From NCBI GenBank assembly GCA_963779515.1, contig CAVZYN010000017.1, positions 186,001 through 250,000 on the forward strand: a stretch of DNA of 64,000 bases, given 5' to 3'. The notes under the pieces were generated by a model, which saw only the letters and a list, made by a program, of their open reading frames with translations, searched no databases and had not been told where the DNA came from. A program made the position numbers and the translations under genes. The stretch comes from CAVZYN01 sp963779515 (GTDB lineage: Bacteria; Pseudomonadota; Alphaproteobacteria; Rhizobiales; Hyphomicrobiaceae). Shown in pieces: positions 49,457 to 58,040 of the stretch; position 1 is the first letter of the stretch; each line of letters opens with the position of its first letter.

Positions 49457-50635
49457 ATGGGCGTTGAAAGTGCCGTCAATTTCGATGACTTGAAGCGGCT
49501 GGCGCGACGGCGGTTGCCGCGGATCGCCTTCGATTTCATCGAAGGCGGCGTCGATGGCGAGGTCGGCCTCGACCGCAACGAACAGGCGTTCCGCAAATAC
49601 GCAATCGTGCCGCGCTATCTCACCGACGTTTGGAACCGAAGCCAGGCGACGACGCTGTTCGGCCGCCAGTATTCGGCGCCGTTCGGCATCGCGCCGACGG
49701 GTGGCGCGGGTTTCTTCCGGCGCGGCAGCGATCTGATGCTGGCGGAGGCGGCGCGCGACGCCAACATTCCTTTCATCATGTCCGGCGCCGCGACGGCGAC
49801 GATGGAGGAGCTTGCCAAAGTCGCCCCGGACCACGGCTGGTATCAGCTCTATCCGGCGCGCGACACGCACATGTCAGACGATCAGATCAAACGGGCTGAA
49901 GCGTGCGGGTTTTCGACCTTGGTGGTGACCGTCGATGTACCGGTCGATGCCAAGCGCGAGCGCAATCTGCGCAATGGCTTTGCGCGACCGCCACGACCGT
50001 CAGCCTCGGCGACGCTCGAAGCGTTGCTGCATCCGAGCTGGCTGATGGAGTATTTCAAGTTCGGCCAACCCCCCGTCTCCAACTACCTTAAGTATGCCGG
50101 GCCCAATCCGACGGCAGACCGGACCATGGAGATGTGGTCAGAAAACGTACGCTCACCGATGTCGTGGGCGTTGCTGGAGCACTATCGCAAGATTTGGCCG
50201 CGCAATCTCGTCATCAAGGGCCTGATGCATCCCGACGATGCGCGGCGGGCCGCGGCGATCGGCGCCGACGGCGTGATGGTCTCGAACCACGGCGCCCGGC
50301 AACTCGATCTTGCGCCCGCACCGTTGGAAGTTCTACCCGCGATCGTCGAGGCCGTCGGCGACAAGATGACGGTCATGCTCGACAGCGGAATCCGGCGCGG
50401 GTCCGATGCCGTCATCGCCCTCTGCCTCGGGGCGAAATTCGTGTTTGTCGGCCGATGGACACTCTATGGCGTTTCGGCGGGCGGGCTTGCGGGCGCCAAA
50501 CATGCAGTCGGCATGATCCGCAAGGAGATCGACCTCAACATGGGGCAAATGGGTGCGCCCGACATCAAGAGCCTCGGGCCGCAATGGCTGATGACCGATA
50601 CCCCAGATGACCTGATGCGCAATCGGCGGCCTTGA
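49457..50635 (+). CDS. FMN-dependent alpha-hydroxy-acid dehydrogenase
   Basis: A 392-residue TIM-barrel flavoenzyme of the lactate/mandelate dehydrogenase and glycolate oxidase family. It shows DFIEGGVDGEVGLDRNEQAF, FGIAPTGGAGFFRRGSDLML, YQLYPARD, VVTVDVPVDAKRERNLRNGF, the catalytic His in VMVSNHGARQLD (usual form SNHGGRQLD) and MLDSGIRRGSDAVIALCLGAKFVFVGR for FMN phosphate. All key residues are present. The Gly-to-Ala change sits beside the catalytic His. Substrate is likely an (S)-2-hydroxy acid but cannot be named. Monocistronic. Confidence 0.9.
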   Translation: MGVESAVNFDDLKRLARRRLPRIAFDFIEGGVDGEVGLDRNEQAFRKYAIVPRYLTDVWNRSQATTLFGRQYSAPFGIAPTGGAGFFRRGSDLMLAEAARDANIPFIMSGAATATMEELAKVAPDHGWYQLYPARDTHMSDDQIKRAEACGFSTLVVTVDVPVDAKRERNLRNGFARPPRPSASATLEALLHPSWLMEYFKFGQPPVSNYLKYAGPNPTADRTMEMWSENVRSPMSWALLEHYRKIWPRNLVIKGLMHPDDARRAAAIGADGVMVSNHGARQLDLAPAPLEVLPAIVEAVGDKMTVMLDSGIRRGSDAVIALCLGAKFVFVGRWTLYGVSAGGLAGAKHAVGMIRKEIDLNMGQMGAPDIKSLGPQWLMTDTPDDLMRNRRP

Positions 50636-50674
50636 GTAGTTTCGCTCGGCGGCGCGCGGTGATAGACTTCCCGC

Positions 50675-51280
50675 ATGCAACAGGATCTGCGTAGATCAGC
50701 ACTCCAAAGCCTCGTCGACACGGCACCCCGTGATCCGGAAGCCTTTATCGCCTGGGCTTACGAGCGAGAGGGCCGCTGGGAATTGTCGGCCGACGGAGCG
50801 GTGACGATGCAAGCGGGGGGATCGCGATATCACGGACGGATCGCCCTCAACGTCGCAATGGCGCTCAGTCGCGGTCTCGACACCAATTTGTACCATGTCT
50901 CGACGGCGGAAGTTGCTGTCCGAATCGGACGCGCCGTCCGCTATCCGGATGTGTTGGTCGATCGACTGGCGTCGCATGACGACGCGCTGAAAGCCGACGC
51001 GCCAGTCTTTCTCGTCGAGGTGCTGTCGCCGTCCTCGATCGATACCGACATGATCGAGAAGCCATCCGAGTATTTCGGCCTCAAGAGCCTCGACGCCTAC
51101 CTCGTCTGCAGCCGTGATGAGCCTCGCGTATGGCTATGGGTCAAGAAGCGGGGCCGCTGGCCGAAGACGCCGACCGTGATCAAAGGGCTTGAAAGTACAG
51201 TCACGCTAGCGCATCTCGATGTTGCACTGCCCATGACGGACATTTATGCGGGCTTGCCGTTGAAACTCACCGGAGCGTAG
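50675..51280 (+). CDS. Uma2 family (DUF820) PD-(D/E)XK nuclease-like protein
   Basis: A 201-residue protein of the Uma2 family. The fold marks are EREGRWELSADGAV, GSRYHGRIALNVAMAL, RYPDVLVDRL with the Asp and PVFLVEVLSPSS with the Glu of a PD-(D/E)XK-like site, and 'EYFGLKSLDAYLVCSRDEPRVWLW'. Such proteins are very common in cyanobacteria and scattered elsewhere. Their role is unknown and a nuclease function is predicted only. It stands between the hydroxy-acid dehydrogenase and hisF on the same strand. Confidence 0.88.
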   Translation: MQQDLRRSALQSLVDTAPRDPEAFIAWAYEREGRWELSADGAVTMQAGGSRYHGRIALNVAMALSRGLDTNLYHVSTAEVAVRIGRAVRYPDVLVDRLASHDDALKADAPVFLVEVLSPSSIDTDMIEKPSEYFGLKSLDAYLVCSRDEPRVWLWVKKRGRWPKTPTVIKGLESTVTLAHLDVALPMTDIYAGLPLKLTGA

Positions 51281-51344
51281 CTGCCTCGCCATCCGCGGAC
51301 GCTGGCACTGGACGCCGGCACCTCTCACGGGCTAAGCGTCGGCC

Positions 51345-52130
51345 ATGCTGAAAACCCGCATCATCCCCTGCCTCGACGTCAAGGACGGCCGCGTCGTCAA
51401 GGGCGTCAATTTCGTGGATCTCGTCGATGCCGGTGATCCGGTGGAAGCGGCGGCGGCCTATGACGCGGCCGGCGCGGATGAACTCTGCTTTCTCGACATC
51501 ACGGCGAGCCACGAGAACCGCGATACAATCTTCGACATCGTCGAGCGGACGGCGGAGCGGTGCTTCATGCCGCTGACGGTCGGCGGCGGCGTGCGCGCGG
51601 TCGAGGATATCCGGCGTCTCTTGAAGGCCGGTGCGGACAAAGTTTCGATCAATACGGCGGCGGTGACGCGGCGCGCCTTCGTCGGCGAGGCCGCCGACAA
51701 GTTCGGAGCGCAGTGCATCGTGGTCGCCATCGATGCCAAGAAGGTTTCACAGGCCGGTGAAGCCGACCGCTGGGAGATCTTCACACACGGCGGGCGAAAG
51801 CCGACCGGACTCGATGTGATCGCCTACGCGCGAGAGGTGGTCGCGCTCGGCGCCGGAGAACTTTTGCTGACGTCGATGGACCGGGACGGCACCAAAGCAG
51901 GCTTCGATCTCGCTTTGACGCGCGCGGTCGCAGATGCCGTCACGGTTCCCGTGATCGCATCGGGTGGCGTTGGCACGCTCGATCACCTGGTGGATGGCGT
52001 GAAGTCCGGGCATGCCAGCGCGGTGCTGGCGGCGTCGATCTTCCACTTTGGCACTTACTCGATTGGGCAGGCGAAGCAGCACATGGCTCGCGCGGGCATT
52101 GCCGTGCGGTTGGACACGGCTACGGCCTGA
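51345..52130 (+). CDS. hisF: Imidazole glycerol phosphate synthase cyclase subunit
   Basis: HisF makes imidazole glycerol phosphate and AICAR from PRFAR and ammonia supplied by HisH. The 261-residue barrel has the catalytic Asp in IPCLDVKDGRVVKGVNF and the second in LLLTSMDRDGT, with phosphate-binding VGGGVRAVEDI and ASGGVGTLDHL. Length and motifs are normal. No other his gene is in the window, although in many relatives hisF lies with hisH and hisA. Regulation not visible. Confidence 0.96.
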   Translation: MLKTRIIPCLDVKDGRVVKGVNFVDLVDAGDPVEAAAAYDAAGADELCFLDITASHENRDTIFDIVERTAERCFMPLTVGGGVRAVEDIRRLLKAGADKVSINTAAVTRRAFVGEAADKFGAQCIVVAIDAKKVSQAGEADRWEIFTHGGRKPTGLDVIAYAREVVALGAGELLLTSMDRDGTKAGFDLALTRAVADAVTVPVIASGGVGTLDHLVDGVKSGHASAVLAASIFHFGTYSIGQAKQHMARAGIAVRLDTATA

Positions 52131-52502
52131 TCCTGCTTATGCTCACGATGTTTTTACGCGCCTGATTCGCGGCCTCGGCGTGCAATCCGGGCGCTCATTC
52201 GTTTTTGAACGCCGCAAACACGTCGATAGCAGTCAACATTCGCGGCTGCCAATGCGGGCACACGCTCTGGCATACCAGCGACGGCGCGACAGCGTGCGAC
52301 ACCGAAGGTGCGGACGAACAAACAAAAAGTGATTGCGATGCCGGTATGCGATCCCCATCTCCGAGTCTCGCAGTGTTGCCTGTTTCGTGCGCATGCGGGC
52401 CTTATCCGCAACGTCTCTCAAGAAACACGTTGTATTCTAATGCCCGCCTCAATGTTTTGGTTTACTGTCAGCACTGCGTCGTGGCGGCAGAGGCGGTGAC
52501 CG
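52131..52502. other. Gene-free spacer upstream of prkA
   Basis: 372 bp with no credible gene. It should carry the prkA promoter. I see no strong hairpin and no tRNA. A TTGGTTTACTGTC segment near 52456 is A/T-richer than the surroundings. GGCGGTGACCGATGG precedes the prkA start. Confidence 0.4.
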
Positions 52503-54449
52503 ATGGCTAACCAGGACAATATCTTCGACATCTACGCTCGTTCTTACGAAGGCCAGAAGCAGCATCGGATGTCCCTCAGGGACTATCTCGACGGCTGTAA
52601 GGCTGACCCCAAGCTCTATGCCAGTGCGGCGGAGCGGATGATTGCCGCTATTGGCGAACCTGAGCTCGCCGACAGCGCGAAAGATCCGCGGCTTGGCCGC
52701 ATCTTCATGAACCGTACCCTCAAGATCTATCCGGCCTTCAAGGATTTCTACGGTCTTGAAGAGACGATCGAGCGGATCGTCGGCTTCTTCCGGCATGCCG
52801 CGCAGGGCCTCGAAGAACGCAAGCAGATCCTCTATCTCCTAGGACCGGTCGGTGGCGGGAAATCCTCGCTAGCAGAACGGCTTAAGGAGTTGATGGAGAA
52901 GTGTCCGATCTACGTGCTCGCGGCCAAGGACGAAATCAGCCCGGTGTTCGAGAGCCCGCTGGGATTGTTCGATCCGCCAACGATGGGGCAGATGCTTGAG
53001 GATCGTTACGGGATCCCGCAGCGGATTCTGATGGGCAACATGAGCCCGTGGGCGGTGAAACGCCTCGATGAGTTCGGCGGCGATATCTCCAAATTCTCGG
53101 TCGTTACGCTGCATCCGTCGAAGCTGCGCCAGATCTGCGTCGCGAAGACGGAGCCGGGCGACGAAAACAACCAGGATATCTCGGCGCTGGTCGGCAAGGT
53201 CGATATCCGCAAGCTTGAGCACTACGGGCAGAACGACGCGGATGCCTATTCCTACTCGGGCGGTCTCAATCGCACGACGCAGGGCCTCCTAGAGTTCGTG
53301 GAAATGTTCAAGGCGCCGCTGAAGATGCTGCATCCGCTGCTGACGGCGACGCAGGATCGCAGCTACGTCGGCACCGAGAATGTCGGCGCGCTGCCTTATC
53401 AGGGCGTCATCATCGCGCACTCGAACGAAAGCGAGTGGCAGAGCTTCCGTGCCAACAAGAACAACGAGGCGTTTCTCGACCGTATCTGCGTGATCAAAGT
53501 GCCGTACTGTCTGCGCGTTCTCGAAGAGCGCAAGATCTATGAGAAACTGCTGACGGCCAGCGAGCTTTCCAAAGCGCCGTGTGCACCTGGAACGCTCGAT
53601 ATGCTGGCCCGGTTCTCGGTGTTGTCACGCCTGAAAGAGCACGAAAATTCGTCGCTCTATTCGAAGATGCGGGTCTATGACGGCGAAAGCCTGAAGGATA
53701 CCGATCCACATGCCAAGACCATCCAGGAGTATCGGGACGTCGCTGGCGTGACGGAGGGCATGGACGGCGCATCGACGCGGTTCGCCTACAAGATCCTGTC
53801 GGAGACGTTCAACTTCGACACCAACGAAGTCGCGGCCGACCCGGTGCACCTGCTCTATGTGCTGGAGCAGTCGATCCGGCGCGAGCAGATGCCCGAGGAA
53901 ACGGAGCAGCGCTACATCGAGTTCCTCAAGGAAGAGCTGTCGCCGCGCTACGCTGAATTCATCGGCAACGAGATTCAGAAGGCCTATCTCGAAAGCTATT
54001 ACGATTTCGGCCAGAACCTGTTCGACCGCTACGTCTCGTATGCCGATGCCTGGATCGAGGATCACGACTTCAAGGATCCCGATACGGGGCAGCTGATGAG
54101 CCGGCAAGTGCTGGAGCAGGAACTGTCGAAGATCGAGAAGCCGGCCGGCATCGCGAATCCGAAGGACTTCCGGTTCGAGGTCGTGAAGTTCGCGTTGCGC
54201 GCACGCTCTCGCAACGGCGGCAAGAACCCAAGCTGGACGAGCTATGAGAAGATCCGCGACGTGATCGAACGGCGCATGTTCAGCCAGGTAGAGGATCTGT
54301 TGCCGGTCATCAGCTTCTCGAAGAAGCAGGACAGCGAGACCGAGAAGAAACACGACGAGTTCGTGCAGCGCATGGTGGCGCGAGGCTACACGCCGCGGCA
54401 AGTTCGCCGGCTGGTGGAATGGTACATGCGCGTCAAGAAGGCAGGCTGA
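52503..54449 (+). CDS. prkA: PrkA-type serine protein kinase / AAA+ protein
   Basis: A 648-residue PrkA (YeaG) protein. The AAA+ core has Walker A in LLGPVGGGKSSLAERLKE, and the N-terminal block SYEGQKQHRMSLRDYLDGCKADP is typical. The C-terminal PrkA kinase-like domain holds 'FVQRMVARGYTPRQVRRLVEWYMRVKK'. PrkA phosphorylates proteins under nutrient stress in enterobacteria, and in Bacillus it acts in sporulation control. Here it leads the operon prkA-yeaH-spoVR, with 138 bp before the next gene. The protein looks intact. Confidence 0.96.
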   Translation: MANQDNIFDIYARSYEGQKQHRMSLRDYLDGCKADPKLYASAAERMIAAIGEPELADSAKDPRLGRIFMNRTLKIYPAFKDFYGLEETIERIVGFFRHAAQGLEERKQILYLLGPVGGGKSSLAERLKELMEKCPIYVLAAKDEISPVFESPLGLFDPPTMGQMLEDRYGIPQRILMGNMSPWAVKRLDEFGGDISKFSVVTLHPSKLRQICVAKTEPGDENNQDISALVGKVDIRKLEHYGQNDADAYSYSGGLNRTTQGLLEFVEMFKAPLKMLHPLLTATQDRSYVGTENVGALPYQGVIIAHSNESEWQSFRANKNNEAFLDRICVIKVPYCLRVLEERKIYEKLLTASELSKAPCAPGTLDMLARFSVLSRLKEHENSSLYSKMRVYDGESLKDTDPHAKTIQEYRDVAGVTEGMDGASTRFAYKILSETFNFDTNEVAADPVHLLYVLEQSIRREQMPEETEQRYIEFLKEELSPRYAEFIGNEIQKAYLESYYDFGQNLFDRYVSYADAWIEDHDFKDPDTGQLMSRQVLEQELSKIEKPAGIANPKDFRFEVVKFALRARSRNGGKNPSWTSYEKIRDVIERRMFSQVEDLLPVISFSKKQDSETEKKHDEFVQRMVARGYTPRQVRRLVEWYMRVKKAG

Positions 54450-54587
54450 GTTGCACTGATTGACATGCGTAGATAGTGGCCGTTCACTGCGCTTCTGATC
54501 GCTTCCAATCGAGGGCTCCCGAGAGGGCCGGGATCCCTTGATTGCCCTCCGGCTGAACCGAGAGGGACATCCCGAGGCTGCCGCACT

Positions 54588-55874
54588 ATGCAAATCGTCG
54601 ATCGCCGGCGTAATCCGAAATCCAAGAGCCTTGGCAATCGTCAACGGTTCCTGCGCCGCGCCAAGGCGGAGATCCGCGACGCGGTGCGGGAATCGCTGCG
54701 CTCGCGGCGTATTTCCGAGGTCGATGGCGGCGAGAAGGTCACCATTCGCTCAAAGAACCTGCGCGAGCCGTCATTTTCGCTGGGGCGGGCGTCAGGCACG
54801 CGAGATTTCGTGTTGCCGGGCAACGAAGAATACCAGGTTGGCGACCAGATTCAGAAACCGCAGGGCGGCGGTGGCGGACGCGGCTCGGAAGGCAGTCCTG
54901 ACGGCGAGGGGCAGGATGAATTTTCATTCGTGCTTTCGCGTGACGAATTCCTCGACATCTTCTTCGAGGATTTGCAGCTTCCCAATCTCGTCAAGGTGAA
55001 GCTCAAGGATCTCAAATCACCCAAGCCGGCACGCGCGGGCTTCACGAGCGAGGGCCCGCCGGCGCGGCTCAATCACGTCCGAACGATGCGCCGCAGTCTC
55101 GGGCGACGCCTAGCATTGCGCCGGCCGAGCCTGAAAGAAATCGAGGCGATCGAAGAAGAACTCGCCGCGGCAGAGGCCGAGACGCCGCGTGCCGAGGGCC
55201 GAATCGCGGAAATCAAGTCGCGGCTGGAGCACAAACGGCGCCTGCGCAAGACCATCGCCTACATCGATCCGCTCGATCTGCAGTTCAACCGCTTCGATCG
55301 GGTGCCGAAGCCGACGACGCAGGCGGTGATGTTCTGCCTGATGGATGCGTCGGCGTCGATGACGGAGAACCTCAAGGATCTCGCCAAGCGCTTTTTCATG
55401 CTGCTGCACGTGTTCCTGACGCGGCACTACAAGGAAGTGCACGTTGTCTTCATTCGGCATACCTCGACGGCTGCGGAAGTGGACGAGGAAACGTTCTTTC
55501 GTGGCGTCGATACCGGCGGCACCGTGATTTCGAGCGCGCTCGAGGAAATGATCAAAGTCGTGAAGGCGCGCTACTCGCCAGCAGATTGGAATATCTACGC
55601 GGCGCAGGCCTCCGACGGCGACAATTTCCACGATGACATGCCGCGCTGCATGGAGTTGCTGGAGCGTGAAATTCTGCCGGTCTGCCAATACTACGCCTAC
55701 ATCGAGACGGCGCACGGCGAGCGCTACGCCGACACAATGGAGACGCCCGTGTGGGCGGGGTATGCACCGGCCGCCAAGCGGACCGACATGTTCGCGATGC
55801 GCCGCGTCACGTCGCCGGAGGAGATCTTCCCGGTGTTCCGCGAACTGTTTGCCGCCAATGGCATCTCGGGGTGA
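54588..55874 (+). CDS. yeaH: YeaH/YhbH family protein (DUF444, VWA-like)
   Basis: A 428-residue member of DUF444. The start IVDRRRNPKSKSLGNRQRFLRR is diagnostic, then an Arg-rich region with a Gly-rich linker (QGGGGGRGSEG), a coiled segment at about 180-220 and a von Willebrand A-like domain with a MIDAS-type motif in MDASASMTENLKDLAKRFF. The last part ends FRELFAANGISG. It is the second gene of the prkA-yeaH-spoVR operon, and SpoVR starts 11 bp later. Molecular role is not settled, probably as part of a PrkA stress module. Confidence 0.94.
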   Translation: MQIVDRRRNPKSKSLGNRQRFLRRAKAEIRDAVRESLRSRRISEVDGGEKVTIRSKNLREPSFSLGRASGTRDFVLPGNEEYQVGDQIQKPQGGGGGRGSEGSPDGEGQDEFSFVLSRDEFLDIFFEDLQLPNLVKVKLKDLKSPKPARAGFTSEGPPARLNHVRTMRRSLGRRLALRRPSLKEIEAIEEELAAAEAETPRAEGRIAEIKSRLEHKRRLRKTIAYIDPLDLQFNRFDRVPKPTTQAVMFCLMDASASMTENLKDLAKRFFMLLHVFLTRHYKEVHVVFIRHTSTAAEVDEETFFRGVDTGGTVISSALEEMIKVVKARYSPADWNIYAAQASDGDNFHDDMPRCMELLEREILPVCQYYAYIETAHGERYADTMETPVWAGYAPAAKRTDMFAMRRVTSPEEIFPVFRELFAANGISG

Positions 55875-55885
55875 GGCCGCGACCG

Positions 55886-57463
55886 ATGATCGATGACACT
55901 GGGATCAAGCTTCCCGACCGCAAGACCGCGACGCTGAAACCTTTGTTCGACGGTCCGGAATGGACGTTTGATCTGGTGCAGCGCAGCTACGACGTCATGG
56001 GCGAGATCGCGCTTGGCGAGATGGGGCTCGACATCTACCCCAACCAGATCGAGGTAATCACTGCGGAACAGATGATCGACGCGTACTCGTCGATCGGCAT
56101 GCCGCTGATGTACCGGCACTGGTCGTTCGGCAAGCGGTTTGCCTATGACGAGGCGATGTATCGCAAGGGCATGCGGTCGCTGGCTTTTGAGATCGTCATC
56201 AATTCCGATCCCTGCATCAACTACATCATGGAAGAGAACACCATGACGATGCAGGCGCTGGTGCTGGCGCACGCTGCTTACGGGCACAACCACTTCTTCA
56301 AGAACAACTACCAGTTCCGGCAGTGGACACAGCCCGATCACATCATCGACTACCTGAGTTTTGCGAAGACCTATGTCGCAGAGTGCGAAGAGCGCTACGG
56401 ACAAGAGATCGTCGAGTCGACACTCGATGCGGCCCACGCGCTGATGAACCAAGGCATCACCCGCAACATGCGGTCGAGGCCGCGCAACATCGCGCGAGCG
56501 GACAGCGAAAAGGCGGCGCGGCGAAAGCTGCACGAAGAAGAGACTTTCGACGTTCTTTCGCGCACGCTGCCGCAAATAAATCGCGGCGTGGATCTCGACA
56601 AGGGCAGCGGTGAGAACGAGCAGGAACAGCGACTGCTGGGATTGCCGGAAGAGAACATTCTCTACTTCCTCGAGAAGAACGCGCCGAAGCTTGCCGATTG
56701 GCAGCGCGAACTTCTGCGGATCGTTCGAAGCCTCGCCCAGTACTTCTATCCGCAGCGCCAGACCAAAATGATGAACGAAGGCTGCGCAACCTTTGTGCAC
56801 TATGAGCTGCTGAACAAACTCTATGAGCGCGGTTTGCTCACCGACGGCTCGATGCTCGAGTTCCTGCACTCGCATTCGTCGGTAGTGTTCCAACCTACCT
56901 TCAGTGATAAGCGCTATAGCGGAATCAATCCTTACGCGCTCGGATTCGCGATGATGCGCGACATCCAGCGCATGTGTACCAACCCGACGGACGAGGATCG
57001 CGCGTGGTTCCCTGAGTTCGCCGGGAACAACGACACCATGGGGACGCTGCGGGACGCGTGGGCGAACTACCGCGACGAAAGCTTCATTTTGCAATATCTT
57101 TCGCCGCATCTGATCCGGAAATTCCGTTTGTTCGGGCTGCGGGACGATTCGCGTGAGAGCGCCGTGAAGGTGACGGCGATCCATGACGAAACGGGCTATC
57201 GCGAGGTGCGGCGGCGGCTTGCCGCGTCCTACGATGCGGCGGCGCAAGATCCCGATCTTCTCGTCACGGACGCGGACCTCGCGGGCTCACGGCGGTTGAC
57301 GCTGACGCACAATGTGCGCAACGGAATCATGCTCGACAAGGTCGAGACGGAGCGGACGCTGCAATGCATCGCGCAGCTCTGGGGCTATCGCGTGAAGCTC
57401 GTTGAATGCGAGGCAGATGGCGGCAGGGTTCTCAAAGAGCACGAAGTCCTGCCGATGCCGTGA
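55886..57463 (+). CDS. spoVR: SpoVR family protein
   Basis: A 525-residue SpoVR protein. It contains GLDIYPNQIEVITAEQMIDAYSSIGMPLMYRHWSFGK, 'VINSDPCINYIMEENTMTMQALVLAHAAYGHNHFFKNNYQF', 'MMNEGCATFVHYELLNKLYERGLLTDG' and the C-terminal 'GYREVRRRLAASYD', all typical. The conserved His/Glu clusters (AHAAYGHNHFF, NEGCATFVHY) look like a metal site. ATG 55886 begins the conserved region, 11 bp after the yeaH stop. Its role with PrkA and YeaH is known only by genetics and co-occurrence. Confidence 0.96.
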   Translation: MIDDTGIKLPDRKTATLKPLFDGPEWTFDLVQRSYDVMGEIALGEMGLDIYPNQIEVITAEQMIDAYSSIGMPLMYRHWSFGKRFAYDEAMYRKGMRSLAFEIVINSDPCINYIMEENTMTMQALVLAHAAYGHNHFFKNNYQFRQWTQPDHIIDYLSFAKTYVAECEERYGQEIVESTLDAAHALMNQGITRNMRSRPRNIARADSEKAARRKLHEEETFDVLSRTLPQINRGVDLDKGSGENEQEQRLLGLPEENILYFLEKNAPKLADWQRELLRIVRSLAQYFYPQRQTKMMNEGCATFVHYELLNKLYERGLLTDGSMLEFLHSHSSVVFQPTFSDKRYSGINPYALGFAMMRDIQRMCTNPTDEDRAWFPEFAGNNDTMGTLRDAWANYRDESFILQYLSPHLIRKFRLFGLRDDSRESAVKVTAIHDETGYREVRRRLAASYDAAAQDPDLLVTDADLAGSRRLTLTHNVRNGIMLDKVETERTLQCIAQLWGYRVKLVECEADGGRVLKEHEVLPMP

Positions 57464-57470
57464 AGGTAGG

Positions 57471-57977
57471 TCAGACGCGGCGGCGCAGCAGCTGCTCATA
57501 CTTGGCGATCCACTGACGTTGCGTTTCGGTTTCTGGCACGACGTGCCCGCGCGCGGCCGACAGCCGCTGCACGGCGTCGTCCGATGAGAGCCCGAGTTTG
57601 ATCAACACGCAGGCGGCCACTGTCGGCGATCGGCCGCGGCTGGCATAGCAGTGGAACCCGGCGGCTCCGCCTGCCTCGATGTTCGCTGCGATCTGTTCAA
57701 TGGCCTCGCGTGCGGCGGTCGCGGAGGCTGGGACGCCGAAGTCATCAATGGGAAGCCACACGAATACGATGCCGGCGGCGCGACAGGCGGCTGCGGCGCG
57801 GTCCAATTGCAGGTCCTCGACTTCAACGTCCGCGAGCAAGCTGACGACGATGGAGATGCCACGATCGCGGAGGGACGCGAGATCGCCATCGAGGTGCTTG
57901 CCGCCGCGTGGACGCCGGATGATCGCAACACGACCTGTAAGCTCCGGGGCCTCGACCCATTTGATCCAGGGTTCCAT
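57471..57977 (-). CDS. Tyrosine/dual-specificity phosphatase-like protein
   Basis: A 168-residue protein with the cysteine phosphatase loop FHCYASRGRSPTVAACVLI (C-x5-R complete). WLPIDDFGVP supplies the general-acid Asp candidate. The fold fits dual-specificity or tyrosine phosphatases related to the swiss-army-knife group. ATG 57977 begins the protein; an upstream ATG at 58019 would place the palindromic repeat inside the coding part and is rejected. It is convergent with spoVR, with 7 bp between stops. Substrate unknown. Confidence 0.85.
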   Translation of the reverse strand: MEPWIKWVEAPELTGRVAIIRRPRGGKHLDGDLASLRDRGISIVVSLLADVEVEDLQLDRAAAACRAAGIVFVWLPIDDFGVPASATAAREAIEQIAANIEAGGAAGFHCYASRGRSPTVAACVLIKLGLSSDDAVQRLSAARGHVVPETETQRQWIAKYEQLLRRRV

Positions 57978-57979
57978 GG

Positions 57980-58040
57980 CTCTTTGTTTCTCGTGCGTCT
58001 TATCGGAAAACCGCATCACACTTTTCCGGACGCACTCTAG
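57980..58040. repeat. Dispersed palindromic repeat, copy 2
   Basis: The core 57993-58035 begins GTGCGTCTTATCGGAAAACC and ends TTTTCCGGACGCAC, the same 43-bp length as copy 1 (34773-34815), with matching flanks. It lies between the phosphatase gene start and the 3' end of the M24 gene, whose stop codon it touches at 58037-58039. Confidence 0.8.

Noticed and set aside
50675..51280. Uma2 protein as a transposon remnant
   Set aside because: No terminal inverted repeats or transposase around it; the gene is intact and in register with its neighbours.
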